DNA of 64,000 bases. Origin: Arbacia lixula. Its lineage: Eukaryota; Echinodermata; Echinoidea; Arbacioida; Arbaciidae. Below the pieces are notes generated by a model. That model saw only the letters and a program-made list of their open reading frames with translations. It did no database searches and was not told the origin of the DNA. Of this stretch, positions 10,594 to 21,942 are shown one piece after another; the stretch's first letter is position 1; each line of letters begins with the position of its first letter. The position numbers and the translations under genes were made by a program. The stretch lies in NCBI GenBank assembly GCA_963669155.1, contig OZ022597.1, positions 17,297,410 through 17,361,409 of the forward strand. Reading direction: 5' to 3'.

Positions 10594-11800
10594 GTTTCAA
10601 GTTCATCTTCAGTCCAGATAATGGTCCTTTTACTCATTTTGATTTTTACCTTAATACGTTGTTCTCGTCTTTTCCTTTTTAACGTTGGTTGTGCTGTTTC
10701 TCGTGTATTTTTTGCTGTATTGTAATGTACTGGTCCTTGTTTTTGTAACGGTGTCATTTTCACACAGGTTTTTGGAACTTCCTTAATGACTCCGCCACTA
10801 TGTAAGTTAATGTTTGTCTATTTGTTTATATTTTGTATGTTTTTTTACGTGTGGAAATAAATGAAATGAAATGCAATGCTAGTGAGAACCATAATGACTT
10901 TTAATCAAGGATCTTCTCGAGTATGTCATCAGCTGCTGATTCCCGATAGTCTGATCTAGCAAAGCTAGTCGAACAGGCATGGATCTAATCTCAGTAAAGC
11001 CCTTGCATTCTCAAAAAAAAAAACACACAACAACAACAACCAAAACTATTTCGTTTGCTGCCCTTCCGAACAATAAAATTGAGGGTTCTCTAGATAACTA
11101 GCGTGCAGTTCCTATGCGATATTCTCATTCAGGGTGGCATTTGTCAATGAAGAGCATATGTGGATGTTTCAAAGGGTACAGGAAGCTAGGTGCTACTGCC
11201 AATTCATACTTATCATAGTGATGCACAAGATCGAAATAACACAAAGTTTGAAGAAGCAAGGATGTTGCCTACCTCACGGAAACGAGGTAACTATGTTCTA
11301 GTTCGTGGTGGTAGCTTTTTGTGATGTCATAATGTATATTAAGGCCAGTGCAGCATAAAGTGCAAAATGCAAAGTTACCATCAATGGTAAGTTTTATGCA
11401 AATGCTGATTTACCTAATATCGAAGTATAAACTTTTGAGAGCTGTAACTTTGTATCGGATAAAGAAATGAACCCAATTTTTCAGAGATTCTTAAACACAT
11501 ATCCTGGCAGATTGTCAATAAGTTTCCTTTCATTAACAAGACGATGTTTTGAAATATAAGGAAATGTGTAATTTATGAAAATTCAAATCTGGGGGAACTT
11601 TTTTGAAATACAAATGTTTTGCCCAAGTGGCTAATGAAAATTACTCAAATACCTTCTAAATCTGATACTCTCTTTTAATAAATTTAATCTTCTTCAATAT
11701 GACACCTTGTATGATGTTTGAATATGTACCAATGAAATATTATGTGTAAAATTGGCCAATACTACTTGTCCATGGCGGCCATTTTCTAAAAATAATGGTC
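10594..11800. repeat. Segmental duplication, copy 2
   Basis: Same-orientation counterpart of 1-1240. Relative to copy 1 it carries an insertion at 10624-10874 and a small MITE-like fragment near 11366-11400 ('ttaccatcaatggtaa'). Similarity is strong in patches with many substitutions and indels, so the duplication is not recent. Confidence 0.8.
10624..10874 (+). mobile_element. Retroposon-like insertion inside duplication copy 2
   Basis: Absent at the matching place in copy 1 (near position 28). It is flanked by a short repeat (aatg at 10620-10623 and 10875-10878) and ends in a simple-repeat tail (aaataaatgaaatgaaatg), typical of LINE or SINE 3' ends. No coding capacity is recognised. Confidence 0.55.
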
Positions 11801-13019
11801 AAGACACTTTATAAATAAAATCAAGAATGGCCACCGACGAGTGCGTCCCAAACGAAAACTTTAATGGTTGTCAGACATATTATTACTTGAGAATACAAAT
11901 ACATGTCATCGCTTGAATAGACATTTCTGAAAAATATTCGAATACAAAGGAAGAACTAACGACTAATAAGAGAATAGTTCAATAGCAATAGCAATATCAC
12001 CACTTTTGAAAACAGGTATGTCTCTACCTATCTTTCAGTTGATCCAGACATACATGAATAAACACAAACAGATGAACATATCAAATTAATTACTCTGTTA
12101 TTAAACAACGTTGATAACGATGTCTGCATGGTCTGCACATGTCCCATTCCTTAGATCACAAATATAAATGATACTAGTTTCCTCACATCAGAATTATAGC
12201 TAGAAGAAAACACGCAAATTGTACATCGTTCATAGTTAGCGTTGTTGGCAATCCTGACTAGAACATTGCATATCATTGCAAGGATAAAAACCCATATTAA
12301 CAAAGTAATCAGTGAACATTTCTTGATTTGTCGTAAATGTAACATTGACACCGATTTCCGTTATAGTCTGTATGTTAAATTTCATACCTCATGCATAATT
12401 GTTTCCCGCGTTGATTTCATATTTCCTTCATGAACGTTAATCAATTGTTATGATGTTCATTTTAAGCTTTTGTTATTGTATCAGTGAGTTTATTTCTACT
12501 TTGTCTATAAACGTTTTTCCTGTATCAAGTATGATTTCTTACAAATTTCTTATAAAATCGCCTGTTTATAATTATTTTTGATTACGTTAATTCTCTGCTT
12601 TTACATGGTTTACTCTTACGCTTATGTTTTGAATTCATTTTTTGCAAGGTCAAACAATCGTCACATAAACGCAAAAAGTTAATCAAAACCTGGCTAGAGT
12701 TGGCGATATGATCACAGGTTAGTTCTGTATTCAAATTCATATATTCTGTGCCTGTCAAAAAAAAACCTCGGGGATTTTTTTCTCATTCATTTGTCTTTTA
12801 ACATATCTGTTCTCCTTAATTCTATTTTACTATGACACATGCTAAATACAGGAAGTTAGATGACACCACTAAATTGATTTGTTACGTACATCATTGGGGG
12901 AAGTATTGTGTGATAATGTTCAGTGAATGGGCAGTCATACGAGTAGGATGGCGGATGAGTGGGTATAGAGAACACGTTATGAGTACATTTATTTACATAT
13001 GTATTTATCTATTTTTTTT
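11801..13019. other. No gene recognised
   Basis: AT-rich unassigned sequence; no coding or repeat signature identified. Confidence 0.3.
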
Positions 13020-13284
13020 TTACGTTTTAAACCAGGGTGGTCTTTTCAGTCTCGCAGACTGCTCTTCAAAAGAATCAATTGCATTTGGGCAAGTGCATGT
13101 GGCATGTAACAAAATAATTTTAAAGTCACCTATTACATATAACATGTTATGTTCGCTATTAAAAACATGAAGAATAGAACCAATTTCTTCATAATATGAT
13201 TGCACTGTCTAGTCAGGTTGCCTATAGTTATAATCCTACGATTATATTTTGGTTGGAAAATTTTACTTCAATAAACAAACTTTC
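13020..13284 (-). pseudogene. Decayed LINE endonuclease fragment
   Basis: The minus strand reads ESLFIEVKFSNQNIIVG, then after a frameshift YRQPD, a stop, and TVQSYYEEIGSILHVFN followed by MLYVIGDFKIILL. The YRxP and GDFxIxLL segments are those of APE-type LINE endonucleases. A frameshift, an in-frame stop and loss of both flanks mark it as dead. Confidence 0.65.
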
Positions 13285-13312
13285 CACAACATTGTTATGT
13301 TTATCCAAATCA

Positions 13313-13556
13313 AAGTTATTTGCCATCAAATGATCCACATATGGAGTCATTAATGATTAATGATTAAATCCTTTTAATTTTTGAGGATTTGTGATTTAAT
13401 CATTAATTACTCCATATGTGAATCATTTGATGGCAAATAACTTTCAGCAAGCTTCTAAAATAGACAATACATGAATTTAAGACCATTGGCAAGAAGATTG
13501 CTAACAATTACATTTTGAAGGCTTTTCTGCCTTTCCAGTACAGTATATGCCCTTTA
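13313..13556. repeat. Palindromic MITE, family A, copy 1
   Basis: Core inverted repeat: ttatttgccatcaaatgat at 13316-13335 is mirrored by atcatttgatggcaaataa at 13423-13442. The right arm continues to about 13556 ('agaccattggcaagaagattgct', 'cagtatatgccctttaa'), as in the full copy at 42930-43297. The left arm is truncated near the LINE fragment. Confidence 0.8.
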
Positions 13557-14049
13557 ATTTATTCACAAGTTTGAATATTGCACATTGTCCTTTTCAGTAA
13601 TACCTAAAACAGACAAGGTGGATCACGAACCACGAGTCTCGCCTGATTTTGCAATCAATAAGCAGTGCTAAGTTGTTTTTCAAATATCTGAAACGGTGCC
13701 TACATTATCTTTTATCTCATCATTCTCATCAACACACTTGTGGTATTACCCAAGGATCATTTGCACTGAGTATGAACACAATTAATGCCAAAAAAATGAG
13801 AGCAAGTAAAACCAAAACTTTTTCAAAGGAAAAATGACACACATGGTCTCATATAAATTGACCTTTTGACCCCTAGATGACCTTTGACCTCATCACCCTC
13901 ATCAACACACAAGTGCTAGGACCCAAGGATCGCCAAGTATGAACGCAATTGATGCAGAAATAAAGAAATGAGACCAAGTTAAACAAAAACTTTCACACTT
14001 CTGTAACAGACCAACAGACCAACAACCAACAGGAAAAGTGATTACTAGG
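13557..14049. repeat. Interspersed repeat, 'gacccctagatgacc' family
   Basis: 13850-14049 plus 14203-14245 matches 25510-25745 closely: 'gacccctagatgacctttgacc', 'acccaaggatc', 'gatgcagaaa', 'acagaccaacaga', then 'cgtccaggcgagacaaaaa'. It is split here by the MITE at 14050-14202. A reverse-complement relative lies near 62690-62800. Confidence 0.75.
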
Positions 14050-14202
14050 GCCATGTTGCATATACATTTTCAATTACAGTAACTTACCATCAATGGTAAC
14101 TACCATGGCAACATATGCAATAATGAGAGCTCATTGGCTGTTACCATGGTAGTTACCATTGATGGTAAGTTGCAATTATTGAAAATCTTTATGCAACATG
14201 GT
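14050..14202. mobile_element. MITE, family B, with 5-bp target duplication
   Basis: 153-bp element with inverted ends (gccatgttgcata / tatgcaacatgg) and an inner near-palindrome around 'taccatcaatggtaa' and 'taccattgatggta'. It is flanked by CTAGG at 14045-14049 and 14203-14207. The related repeat at 25707-25717 has a single CTAGG at the same place, the empty site. Confidence 0.85.
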
Positions 14203-14302
14203 CTAGGTCTCATCCGAATTTCGTCCAGGCGAGACAAAAACTGAACATTCAAAACTTGGAATAATGCTGTTGTTCCTGAATCTGAATGATACAGTGCAAG
14301 AC

Positions 14303-14457
14303 GGACCCTGTTGCATAAAACTTACCATTAATGGTAACTTTGCTATCAATGGCAGCTTCTAGGGTAACCTTGAATTTGATTGGTTCTTTAGTGGTGTTAC
14401 CATGGTAGTTACCATTGATGACAATGTTAACATTAATGGTTTTATGCAACGGGGCCC
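14303..14457. mobile_element. MITE, family B, copy 2
   Basis: Inverted ends ttgcataaaacttaccatt and ggttttatgcaa with internal 'gttaccatggtagttacc'. Same architecture as 14050-14202; partial relatives lie at 36541-36676 and 60917-61022. Confidence 0.75.
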
Positions 14458-14677
14458 ACTGGCTACTGGCGTCGTATGATCGACCGGGTTAGGAGAGGGC
14501 GCCATTTCATTTAGTCCATCAACGTTGTTCAAATAACTTCGAGACAATGCATCAAATAGAAATGTAAGGACCACGTCAGTTATTCGGAATCAGCAAGAAT
14601 CAAGCAGAACCAGCCGGAATGAAATTTTTTCAAAATTCGAGCCACATTCAGGAGGGAATTTCGAGTTGAACTAAATA

Positions 14678-14680
<3 letters not shown>

Positions 14681-14719
<39 letters not shown>
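14681..14719 (+). repeat. Poly(A) run, 39 bases
   Basis: Uninterrupted A run; possibly a retroposon tail, but no body was recognised upstream. Confidence 0.85.
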
Positions 14720-14722
<3 letters not shown>

Positions 14723-15585
14723 GTTCGAATACTTAAAATGTCCTTCGAACTGTCGAACCCATCTCGAAAGATTCTTGCACATTCCGGGTTTATCGGCTCT
14801 CGAATGCAGCTTGACTGTAGTTGGAACCCAATAGGAATATTTAGAATGCAGTTAGGAAGACTATCGCTCACGCAGGGAGGTGGTAGGAAGGAGTAGAAAC
14901 TCGAGCATAAAGCGTGCTCATGTCAATGCCAGGTGAATGCCAAAAGCATTCCATAATCATGACAATGCTTTGATGTACCATGCGCGGGGCCGACATTTAG
15001 CTGTTGTCAACTTGAAAAGAAACTTCTTTAATTGCCCATTTGTCTCTAGAAGCTTAATTGTTTTTGACAAATTTGTTTTGCAAACTAGAAAGAAGTAAAG
15101 GGCAGATTATGACAGCTCCTTTACTCTGCTTTTGTCTCGAAAAGTAATGAGGAATCATTGAAACATATAAGATGTTTGTATTACATACAAAATTGACTAA
15201 TTTCTTCACTTTCCGACATCTTGTGCATTTGTGGGATTCAACCGTTCTCAAAATGATATATTCAGCTGTGTATCATCATTAATAGTGTTTGTGTGCGTTT
15301 GCGTGCAGCGGAGATATTTTACCTGGAAAAATTGTTGATGTGTGTTTGCTGACACCTGATTTGCTCATGGAAGTATTAATGCCATAAACAGAAAGGGACA
15401 AGGGAAATGAGACTGTACATTTCTTTTGTTCTCTCTGAGAAGCCGTTACCACACAATCATGTTCATAATAGTATTGTTCAAACACCTGAACAGTTCCTGT
15501 TGCGAACACAGCTTTCTAGCGACGTGGAGAATGGGTTCAAAGAAAGGAAGTTGCTTCATAATCTCTGACTCACGGTAGCACATTA
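14720..15585. other. No gene recognised
   Basis: Unassigned; I see no coding signature or internal repeat. Confidence 0.3.
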
Positions 15586-16532
15586 GGGGAGACCGGGGTG
15601 AACTGGGACGTGGGAGAAGTGGGACAGCTCCTATATCTAGAAAAGTTTTCAACTAATTAGCTTACTGGTCTTATCCCCTGATAGGCATTTGGCATCAGAG
15701 TAAAAGCACATGAAAACAACAGCGCAAGAACTCTGCTGCTAAGTGTAATTTTTTTAATTTTATTTTTCACACTTTTTTTTAAAGTTTCTTTTAATTCATC
15801 CTTATAGCTTTAGCAGACACTTAGCATGCTATATCTAGGCCTTGTTAATTAGTCCTAATAATTTGGATTTTAAGTTCTTGCAAAAATGTGCAAATTTGTA
15901 AAGTTAGCCGCCATTTTGATTTTTTATTTTATGTGTGTTGGGGTAAACTGGGACATCACTGTTCCACATCTTACTGTCCCAATTCTCCCAACTGTGTCCC
16001 ACCTCACCCCATATTCATACTTCTCCCTATAGCCGTCCCACTATACCCCAGCCAATGTCCCACTTCTCCCAGAGGTGTCCCACTTCTCCCCGTTCAGAAG
16101 CTTTTTACAAATCAATGATTACACGAATATGAGACTTGCAGCATCATGAATGAACAACCCATCATGTGGCCTAGCATCGGTAGTCTTCAGGCACAAAACA
16201 TAAGTTCCAATTCTGAATAAAAGAAAAGTTATAGGAGAAAATTGATCAGCTTGTAATTTTTGTCCCACTTCACCCTAGCCTTTGGTCGAGTCCTCGCTCG
16301 CCGAACAAGGTTTGAAAAAAGACTAAAGCAGTGTGCGTTTACGGTAGTGATCCACTGAACTAGAAGTTCAGTGTAGTGATCGCGTTGGAAGCGCCTCGCA
16401 TCTAGTCTTATGTATGCAGACTCGTTCCTCGCATGATAGTCTTATGTATGCAGACTCGTTCGGCACATTTTGGGAAATAAAAGCGCCGAATGCCTTGGCT
16501 AAAGGCTAACTTCACCCCGGTTTCCCCCACTT
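15586..16532. repeat. TIR-bounded repeat with 'tcccacttctccc' motifs
   Basis: Left end aggggagaccggggtgaa (from ~15586) is mirrored by ttcaccccggtttccccca (to ~16532). The interior repeats 'gtcccactt(c)tcccc' at 15960-16090 and 16260. It has no coding capacity and looks like a non-autonomous DNA element or foldback repeat. Confidence 0.6.
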
Positions 16533-16537
16533 TAGTT

Positions 16538-16572
16538 TGACCAGGGACATGAGAGAGACTCATGTCCCTGGT
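16538..16572. other. Perfect 14-bp hairpin
   Basis: ccagggacatgag and ctcatgtccctgg flank the loop agaga, with gtttga repeated just outside both arms. It immediately follows the 15586-16532 repeat. Confidence 0.7.
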
Positions 16573-16920
16573 TTGACGATTATCACGCGCGAACTGGACT
16601 TGGGATTTTCCCCGCGTGCGTTATTAGTGGGTACTACGGGAGCCCGGATGTCGGAAGTTCATCATTTTCACGCTTTTTAACCCGCGGCGCGCGCGCCCGG
16701 CGACCATATCTCTAGCTCTAGCTCTCTCTAGAGAAAAAATGTAACAATGAACTTCTAATCAACTTCAATGCACCTCTAACAAAAATTATTAACAACATAA
16801 ATTCTAAACAGTAAACTAAACAAACAAACTTAATATGCACAGTACAGGGTCGTAGACTCCTTTCCGGAGAGCCAGCCACCTCCTCAGTGACGTGTAGCTG
16901 CTTTCGACCCACTACAATGC
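16573..16920. other. GC-rich patch, no gene recognised
   Basis: A very CpG-rich stretch (cccgcggcgcgcgcgcccgg near 16681) is followed by AT-rich sequence. It could be a promoter or CpG island remnant; no exon with good splice sites was found beside it. Confidence 0.3.
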
Positions 16921-18165
16921 CGGTGTCACCGCGTCAGGTGACGATCAGCGTCAGATGACCCCATTTTTCTACGGTATCGTCAAATAGTCTGATTAAAATC
17001 TAGGAACACGTACAGATTGTCGTTACCGCGTCAGATGTCCAGACCTCACCGCGTCAGATGACCGACCGCGTCAGATGACCAGATTTTTGTACGTAACGTA
17101 GTCTATTTCGCAGACCCATCATAAGACTGAAATTATAAAGAAATCTACAAACACTTGTAGTCTTTTTTTTCAGACACTGTTTCATTCAATGCAGGACCAA
17201 CCGCGTCAGATGACTAGGTTTTTGTACATAAAGTAGTCTATTCCGCAGACCCATCATAAGACTGAAATTATAAAGAAATCTACTTATACTTGTCGTCTAT
17301 TTTTTCAGACACTGTTTCATTCAATGTAGGACCAACCGCGTGAGATGACCAGATTTTTGTATGTAAAGTAGTCTATTCCGCAGACCCATCATAAGACTGA
17401 AATTTTAAAGAAATCTACATATACTTGTAGTCTATTTTATCTGACACTGTTTCATTCAATGTAGGACCGACAGCGTCAGATGACCAGATTCTTGTACACA
17501 ACATAATCTATTCCGCAGACTCACTATAAGATCAAAGTTATACAGAAATCTACATATATTTGTAGTCTATTTTTACAGACACTGTTTCATTCTAGGACCG
17601 ACAGCGTCAGATGACCAGAATTTTGTACGTAACGTAGTTTACTCCGCAGACTCATTATGATTGAAATTATAAAGAAATCTACATGTATGTACTTGTAGTC
17701 TTTTATCAGACACTGCTTCATTTAATGTCAGACCGACAGCGTCAGATGACATTTTGTACGTAACGATGTCTACCCCACAGACAGATTGAAATTTTAAAGA
17801 AATCTACATGCAAATACTTGTAGTCTATTTTCTCAGACACTGTTTCATTCAATGTGAGACCGCCCGCATCAGATGACGCATATTTTTGTACGTAACGTAG
17901 TCTATTCCACAGACTCATTTTTAATTTGAAATTATAAAGAAATCTACATGTATATACTTCTCTAGTATTTCAGACACTGTTTCATTCAATGTAAGACCGC
18001 CCGAATCAGATGACCCAGATTTTTGTACGTAACGTAGTCTATTCCACAGACTCAATTTTTAATTAAAATGATAAAGAACTCTACATGTATATATACTTGT
18101 AGTCTATTTTTCAGACACTGGTTCATTTAATATAGGACTGACTGCGGATCAGATGAAAAGATAGT
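16921..18165. repeat. Satellite, ~130-137-bp unit, about nine copies
   Basis: Each unit carries 'gcgtcagatgac', 'atttttgtacgtaacgtagtctatt', 'cagactcat', 'aattataaagaaatctaca', 'acttgtagtct' and 'cagacactgtttcattcaatg' in that order. The gcgtcagatga motif recurs near 17067, 17199, 17336, 17473, 17602, 17737, 17868, 18003 and 18146. Copies diverge gradually toward the right. No coding frame is shared between units. Confidence 0.9.
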
Positions 18166-18166
18166 A

Positions 18167-18420
18167 ATGATAATAATAATATTAATAAAAGTAATAATAC
18201 ATACACAGAACTTATATAGGGCACTCTCCTGCTTTGATGCTCAAGGTACTTCAGAGCAAATTAAAGAGAAAAAAAAAGAAGAAAAAATACAATACAGGTA
18301 CCAACTTTACAAGTTAAAAAATTTATGGTTGTGTGTAAAAAGCACCACAGGTATGTCTTTAGGTTGCCCTTGAAGATGGTCACTGACTTCAGGGTTTTCA
18401 AACCCTGTGGAAGAGAATAT
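18167..18420 (+). repeat. Interspersed repeat resembling '(taa)n ... cttatatagggc' SINE-like elements
   Basis: A taa-rich start is followed by 'acttatatagggcactctcctgc' and 'gctcaaggtacttcagagc'. It resembles the repeat at 52660-52880 in layout. No polymerase III boxes were confirmed. Confidence 0.4.
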
Positions 18421-19070
18421 TGATCCTGCATGTGCAAAGGCCCGTTCCCACGATTTCTTTGAAACCGGAAGTTCCAAAAGACCGGATGTGGATAATCTTA
18501 AGGTTCATGATCGAGGTTGGTAGTTGTAAATCAATCAAAGATTTATTGTAACTGGGGAAGTACAGTCGACAAAACAATCTAGAGTGACAAAAAACAACAC
18601 AAACGCAAATGTCAAAGTATTAAATTAGATATGTGGCAAATTTATTTTAAAGCTTATTATCATGTACATGTATTACATATATGATGACAGTGACACTTCT
18701 GCCTCAAGGTGTGAGCTACACTTAAAAAAAAAACCTTCATTCGATGATGCATTTGAACTACAATATTTATCTGATGGATAACAAATGTTTTTAACGCCAT
18801 TGATGACTTGCACATACCCTTCCCCCCAAAAAAACAACGTAAAACGGGTAAGCTCGTGAAAAGTGACAAAGATTATTATCAATCTGATTTATTTTATTGT
18901 GAGATATCTGATGTTATATGATGTACATACGATTGGAACAAAGAAAACGAAAATTGCAACAAAAAAAAGATATATATCATCGAGAAAACATTTCGTGCTT
19001 AAATGATGACCTACAGTCGAAAGATTGGAGTAGTGTGCTAGCATGTAATCATGCTGAGATGGCATTGAAC
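18421..19070. other. No gene recognised
   Basis: Unassigned AT-rich sequence between the satellite region and the plus-strand LINE remnant. Confidence 0.3.
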
Positions 19071-19074
19071 TAGT

Positions 19075-21075
19075 TTGGAAAAAAAAATCGATCACTCTTT
19101 TGACAAGCACTTTCCGGGCTTAAAGCAATCCAATAGTAAGAGTAAAGGAAACATCAATGGATTACTAAAGGTATTCAACGGTCCATTAAAAGGAGAAATG
19201 TCTTATACAAGAGAAGCAAAAAGAAACCTTCACCGGACCATGTTCATTAATACAAGAAATATCGAAATAAATTGACGTCAATTATCAGATCCTCACGGGC
19301 AATGTTTTACTTCAAACGATTTGAGAATGCGAGTGGCAATATGTCTTCTATACCTGGAAAATTGCAAAGGATATTTTGTGTAAGCGCAGCAAGACTGAGG
19401 CCTCACAGAAAATGTGTCATGAGGATAAAGATATCACTTCCGCAGATGATATTGCTGATGCCTTCAATGTTTATTTCACTAATGTCGGTCCAATCGAGGT
19501 AAACAAAATAGATGCAGACGGAACTAATCATGGACAATATCTTAGTGAGCCATCTGAACTCTCTTTTTTCCTTATGCCAACTGATTGCATAGAAGTACTA
19601 TATATAGTGAAGTCATTGGAAAACAGTCATTTTTGTGGTCATGACGATCTGAGTACATCGTTGTTGAAACAGACCATTGGTTTTATTGTAAGGCCTTAGT
19701 TCATATATGTGTCTTTATCGACTGGTGTATTTCCATCACCCCTAAAACTGACCAGGGTTATACCTGTTTATAAGAAAGTTAATGTCATGAGTATTGCTAA
19801 TTATAGACCAATCTCAATACTGAAGTCTTTCTAAGATACTAAGAGAACTGTATACAATAGGCTGTATAACTTCCTTGACAAAAATAAATGTCTTAACCCT
19901 GACCAGTATGGATTTAGGAAGTCTCATTCAACCGACCATGCTGTTCTGAAATTTTATGACCATGTATCTCGAGCTCTGGCTGCCCGTGAGCATGGCATTG
20001 GTGTGTTTATGGACCTCAGCAAGGCTTTTGACGACTCAATTCTGTTAGGTAAACTAGAGAACTTTAGAGTGCGGGGCATTGCCTTACAATGGTTTACTAG
20101 TTATCTATCCAAGAGATGGCAGTATACACGTTTCAATTCTGTGAATTCCAACGTATCAGCGTTAGAGTGCGATGTCCCGCAGGATTCCATATTAGGTCCG
20201 CTCATTCATATCACTGATATTTGTAATGTATCTCCCACCTTGAATTATATATTATTTGCTGTTGATACAAGTGTTTTCTTATCTCATCGCAATATCCACA
20301 CTCTTGAGACCAAGATTAATAAGGAGCTCCCGAAATTAACTCTTTCGTTTAGAATCAACGTACTTTCTCTCAATGTACTAAAACAAGTTATATCCACTTT
20401 AAAGATCGAAAGTCTTGTGGTCAACACCAGCTCGATGTATTACTTGATGGTGCCCTATGAGAGAAAAAGCTTTGTGCAAAGTTCCTTGGGGTACATATCA
20501 ACGAGACTCTTGACTGGAGTGATCATGTGAAGAACATTATAACGCCATTCTCGTAATATTGGCATATTGTACAGAGTAAAATATTTTATGCCAATCAGGA
20601 TATTTCCTGTGTTGTACAACAATGTTGTTCTACCTTATATTTCTTATTGTATTATCGTGTGGGCAACATCACGGAATATTACTGAAAATATCATTCTTTT
20701 GCAAAAGAAAGCTGATCGCATATGTGTTGGAGCTGGGTTTCGTGACCACACTAATCCATTATTTGTCAAACTAAAGACCTTGAAGGTCGATGACATCAAT
20801 TTCCTCCAAACCTTTATCTTTATGTATCGTCATAAATCCAACCTCTTGCCCGTTTCATTTTCTATCATGTTTCAGCCTAACAGCGCTGTACATCCTATAT
20901 AACAAGACAAGCTACTAAATTGCATGTATCCAATCCCCACACCATGTTAGCTCATAAATCAATTAGGCATAGGGGTCCAGATGTGTGGAATTATTAACAA
21001 AATGAACTTTGCAATTTGTTGACGGAATATTCGTTTAAACATACTGTCAAGCGCATGCTCGTGTCTAAGATGTAA
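19075..21075 (+). pseudogene. Dead LINE (RT remnant, Jockey/CR1-like)
   Basis: Plus-strand remnant in at least five broken frames. Recognisable pieces in order: pre-RT linker (EAKRNLHRTMFIN), DIADAFNVYFTNVG, NYRPISIL (about 19800), QYGFRKSHSTDHA, motif A VFMDLSKAFDDSIL, a degraded motif B (CDVPQDSILGPL, normally GVPQGS) and motif C FAVDTSVFLS in place of FADD. The tail LPYISYCIIVWATS is a typical post-RT segment. Loss of a catalytic Asp plus many frameshifts shows long inactivity. The 3' end is a ttcattcattcatttcattc tail. It is distinct in sequence from the 2917-6780 element. Confidence 0.88.
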
Positions 21076-21162
21076 ACAATTATTCACAACCTTATTTTGA
21101 TGACAAGCAATCAATTTGTTTTCATTCATTCATTTCATTCATTTGATATGTACTATTAAGTA

Positions 21163-21221
21163 TATATATATATATATATATATGTATAAATAGCATATAT
21201 ATATATATATATATATATATC
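21163..21221. repeat. (TA)n microsatellites flanking the RT/GIY-YIG element
   Basis: Two (TA) runs with a short interruption lie immediately before the element; a third run at 23574-23610 lies just after it. TA arrays may be preferred insertion sites or may have grown from the element ends. Confidence 0.9.
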
Positions 21222-21243
21222 CAAGTATGGGCAAAAACATCCA

Positions 21244-21318
21244 GTGGTAGAGTGCTCAACTGATGACAGGAGCTTTATATATTTGTTGAGCACTCTCAAA
21301 ACTACCATGGACCACGGA
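21244..21318 (+). other. Long imperfect hairpin at the start of the retroelement
   Basis: agagtgctcaac (21250-21261) pairs perfectly with gttgagcactct; the outer ggtag pairs with ctacc after a small bulge. The loop contains ctgatga. It overlaps the first codons of the retroelement protein. Confidence 0.6.
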
Positions 21319-21942
21319 CTTAACTGCGTCAACCTCGGTTATTCGACAAAGAACATACCCATACCAACGAGGAAAACGTATCTGAAATGCCTGATTGACA
21401 AAGCAGAGAAATTCATCAGAAATATCAGATGGAGAACCCACTTCTTTTTGAAGCCCAACTCGCACAGCCAACACGAGAAGGAAACCTATAGATTTCGTTC
21501 TTCAAGAGCCCCGCCACAGATACCCGAACTAAAAGAGATTGAAGATGGAATATTGAACATAGTGCAAAACGTAGAATTCAAAAACAACCAGAAACCGTTC
21601 CAAACACAGCTACGCAAGGATACGGATAACATCAAGCAATACCCAAACCTGTTCGTTTCTGCAGACAAAACTAATTACTTCTACAAGCTAAAACCGGATC
21701 AGCACAATGAATTACTTAAACAGAACATCGAAAAGGACTACAAGAAAGCACCAACAACGTCAGTGAAACGCACGACCGCCGAAGACAAAAGCATTGCGAC
21801 AAAACTGCACCTCGATGACAGAATTCAGAACCCGGGTAAGAAACGAGCATTTATAACTCTTAAGGACCACAAACCTAACTTCAACAACAAACCTACCTGC
21901 AGACTAATAAACCCTTCTAAATCTGAAATCGGAAAGATATAG
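21244..21942 (+). CDS. Retroelement protein, N-terminal part
   Basis: 232 codons with no Met-based certainty for the start; the frame opens within the hairpin (VECSTDDRSFIYLL). The segment includes LNCVNLGYSTKNIP, an ISRNIRW-like basic helix (FIRNIRWRTHFFLKP) and the RT entry motif FITLKDHKPNFNNKPTCRLINPSKSEIGK, which corresponds to RT motifs 1-2 of this family. It stops prematurely (ATA TAG) at 21940; a one-base shift restores SKQILERIN. Confidence 0.78.
   Translation: MVECSTDDRSFIYLLSTLKTTMDHGLNCVNLGYSTKNIPIPTRKTYLKCLIDKAEKFIRNIRWRTHFFLKPNSHSQHEKETYRFRSSRAPPQIPELKEIEDGILNIVQNVEFKNNQKPFQTQLRKDTDNIKQYPNLFVSADKTNYFYKLKPDQHNELLKQNIEKDYKKAPTTSVKRTTAEDKSIATKLHLDDRIQNPGKKRAFITLKDHKPNFNNKPTCRLINPSKSEIGKI

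Noticed and set aside
10245-10763. 172-codon minus-strand open frame
   Set aside because: It crosses the boundary of the retroposon-like insertion at 10624-10874 and has no domain signature, so it is a composite of unrelated sequence.
17000-18165. CRISPR-like array
   Set aside because: The unit is a whole ~130-bp satellite with no conserved-repeat/unique-spacer alternation, in a eukaryotic context.
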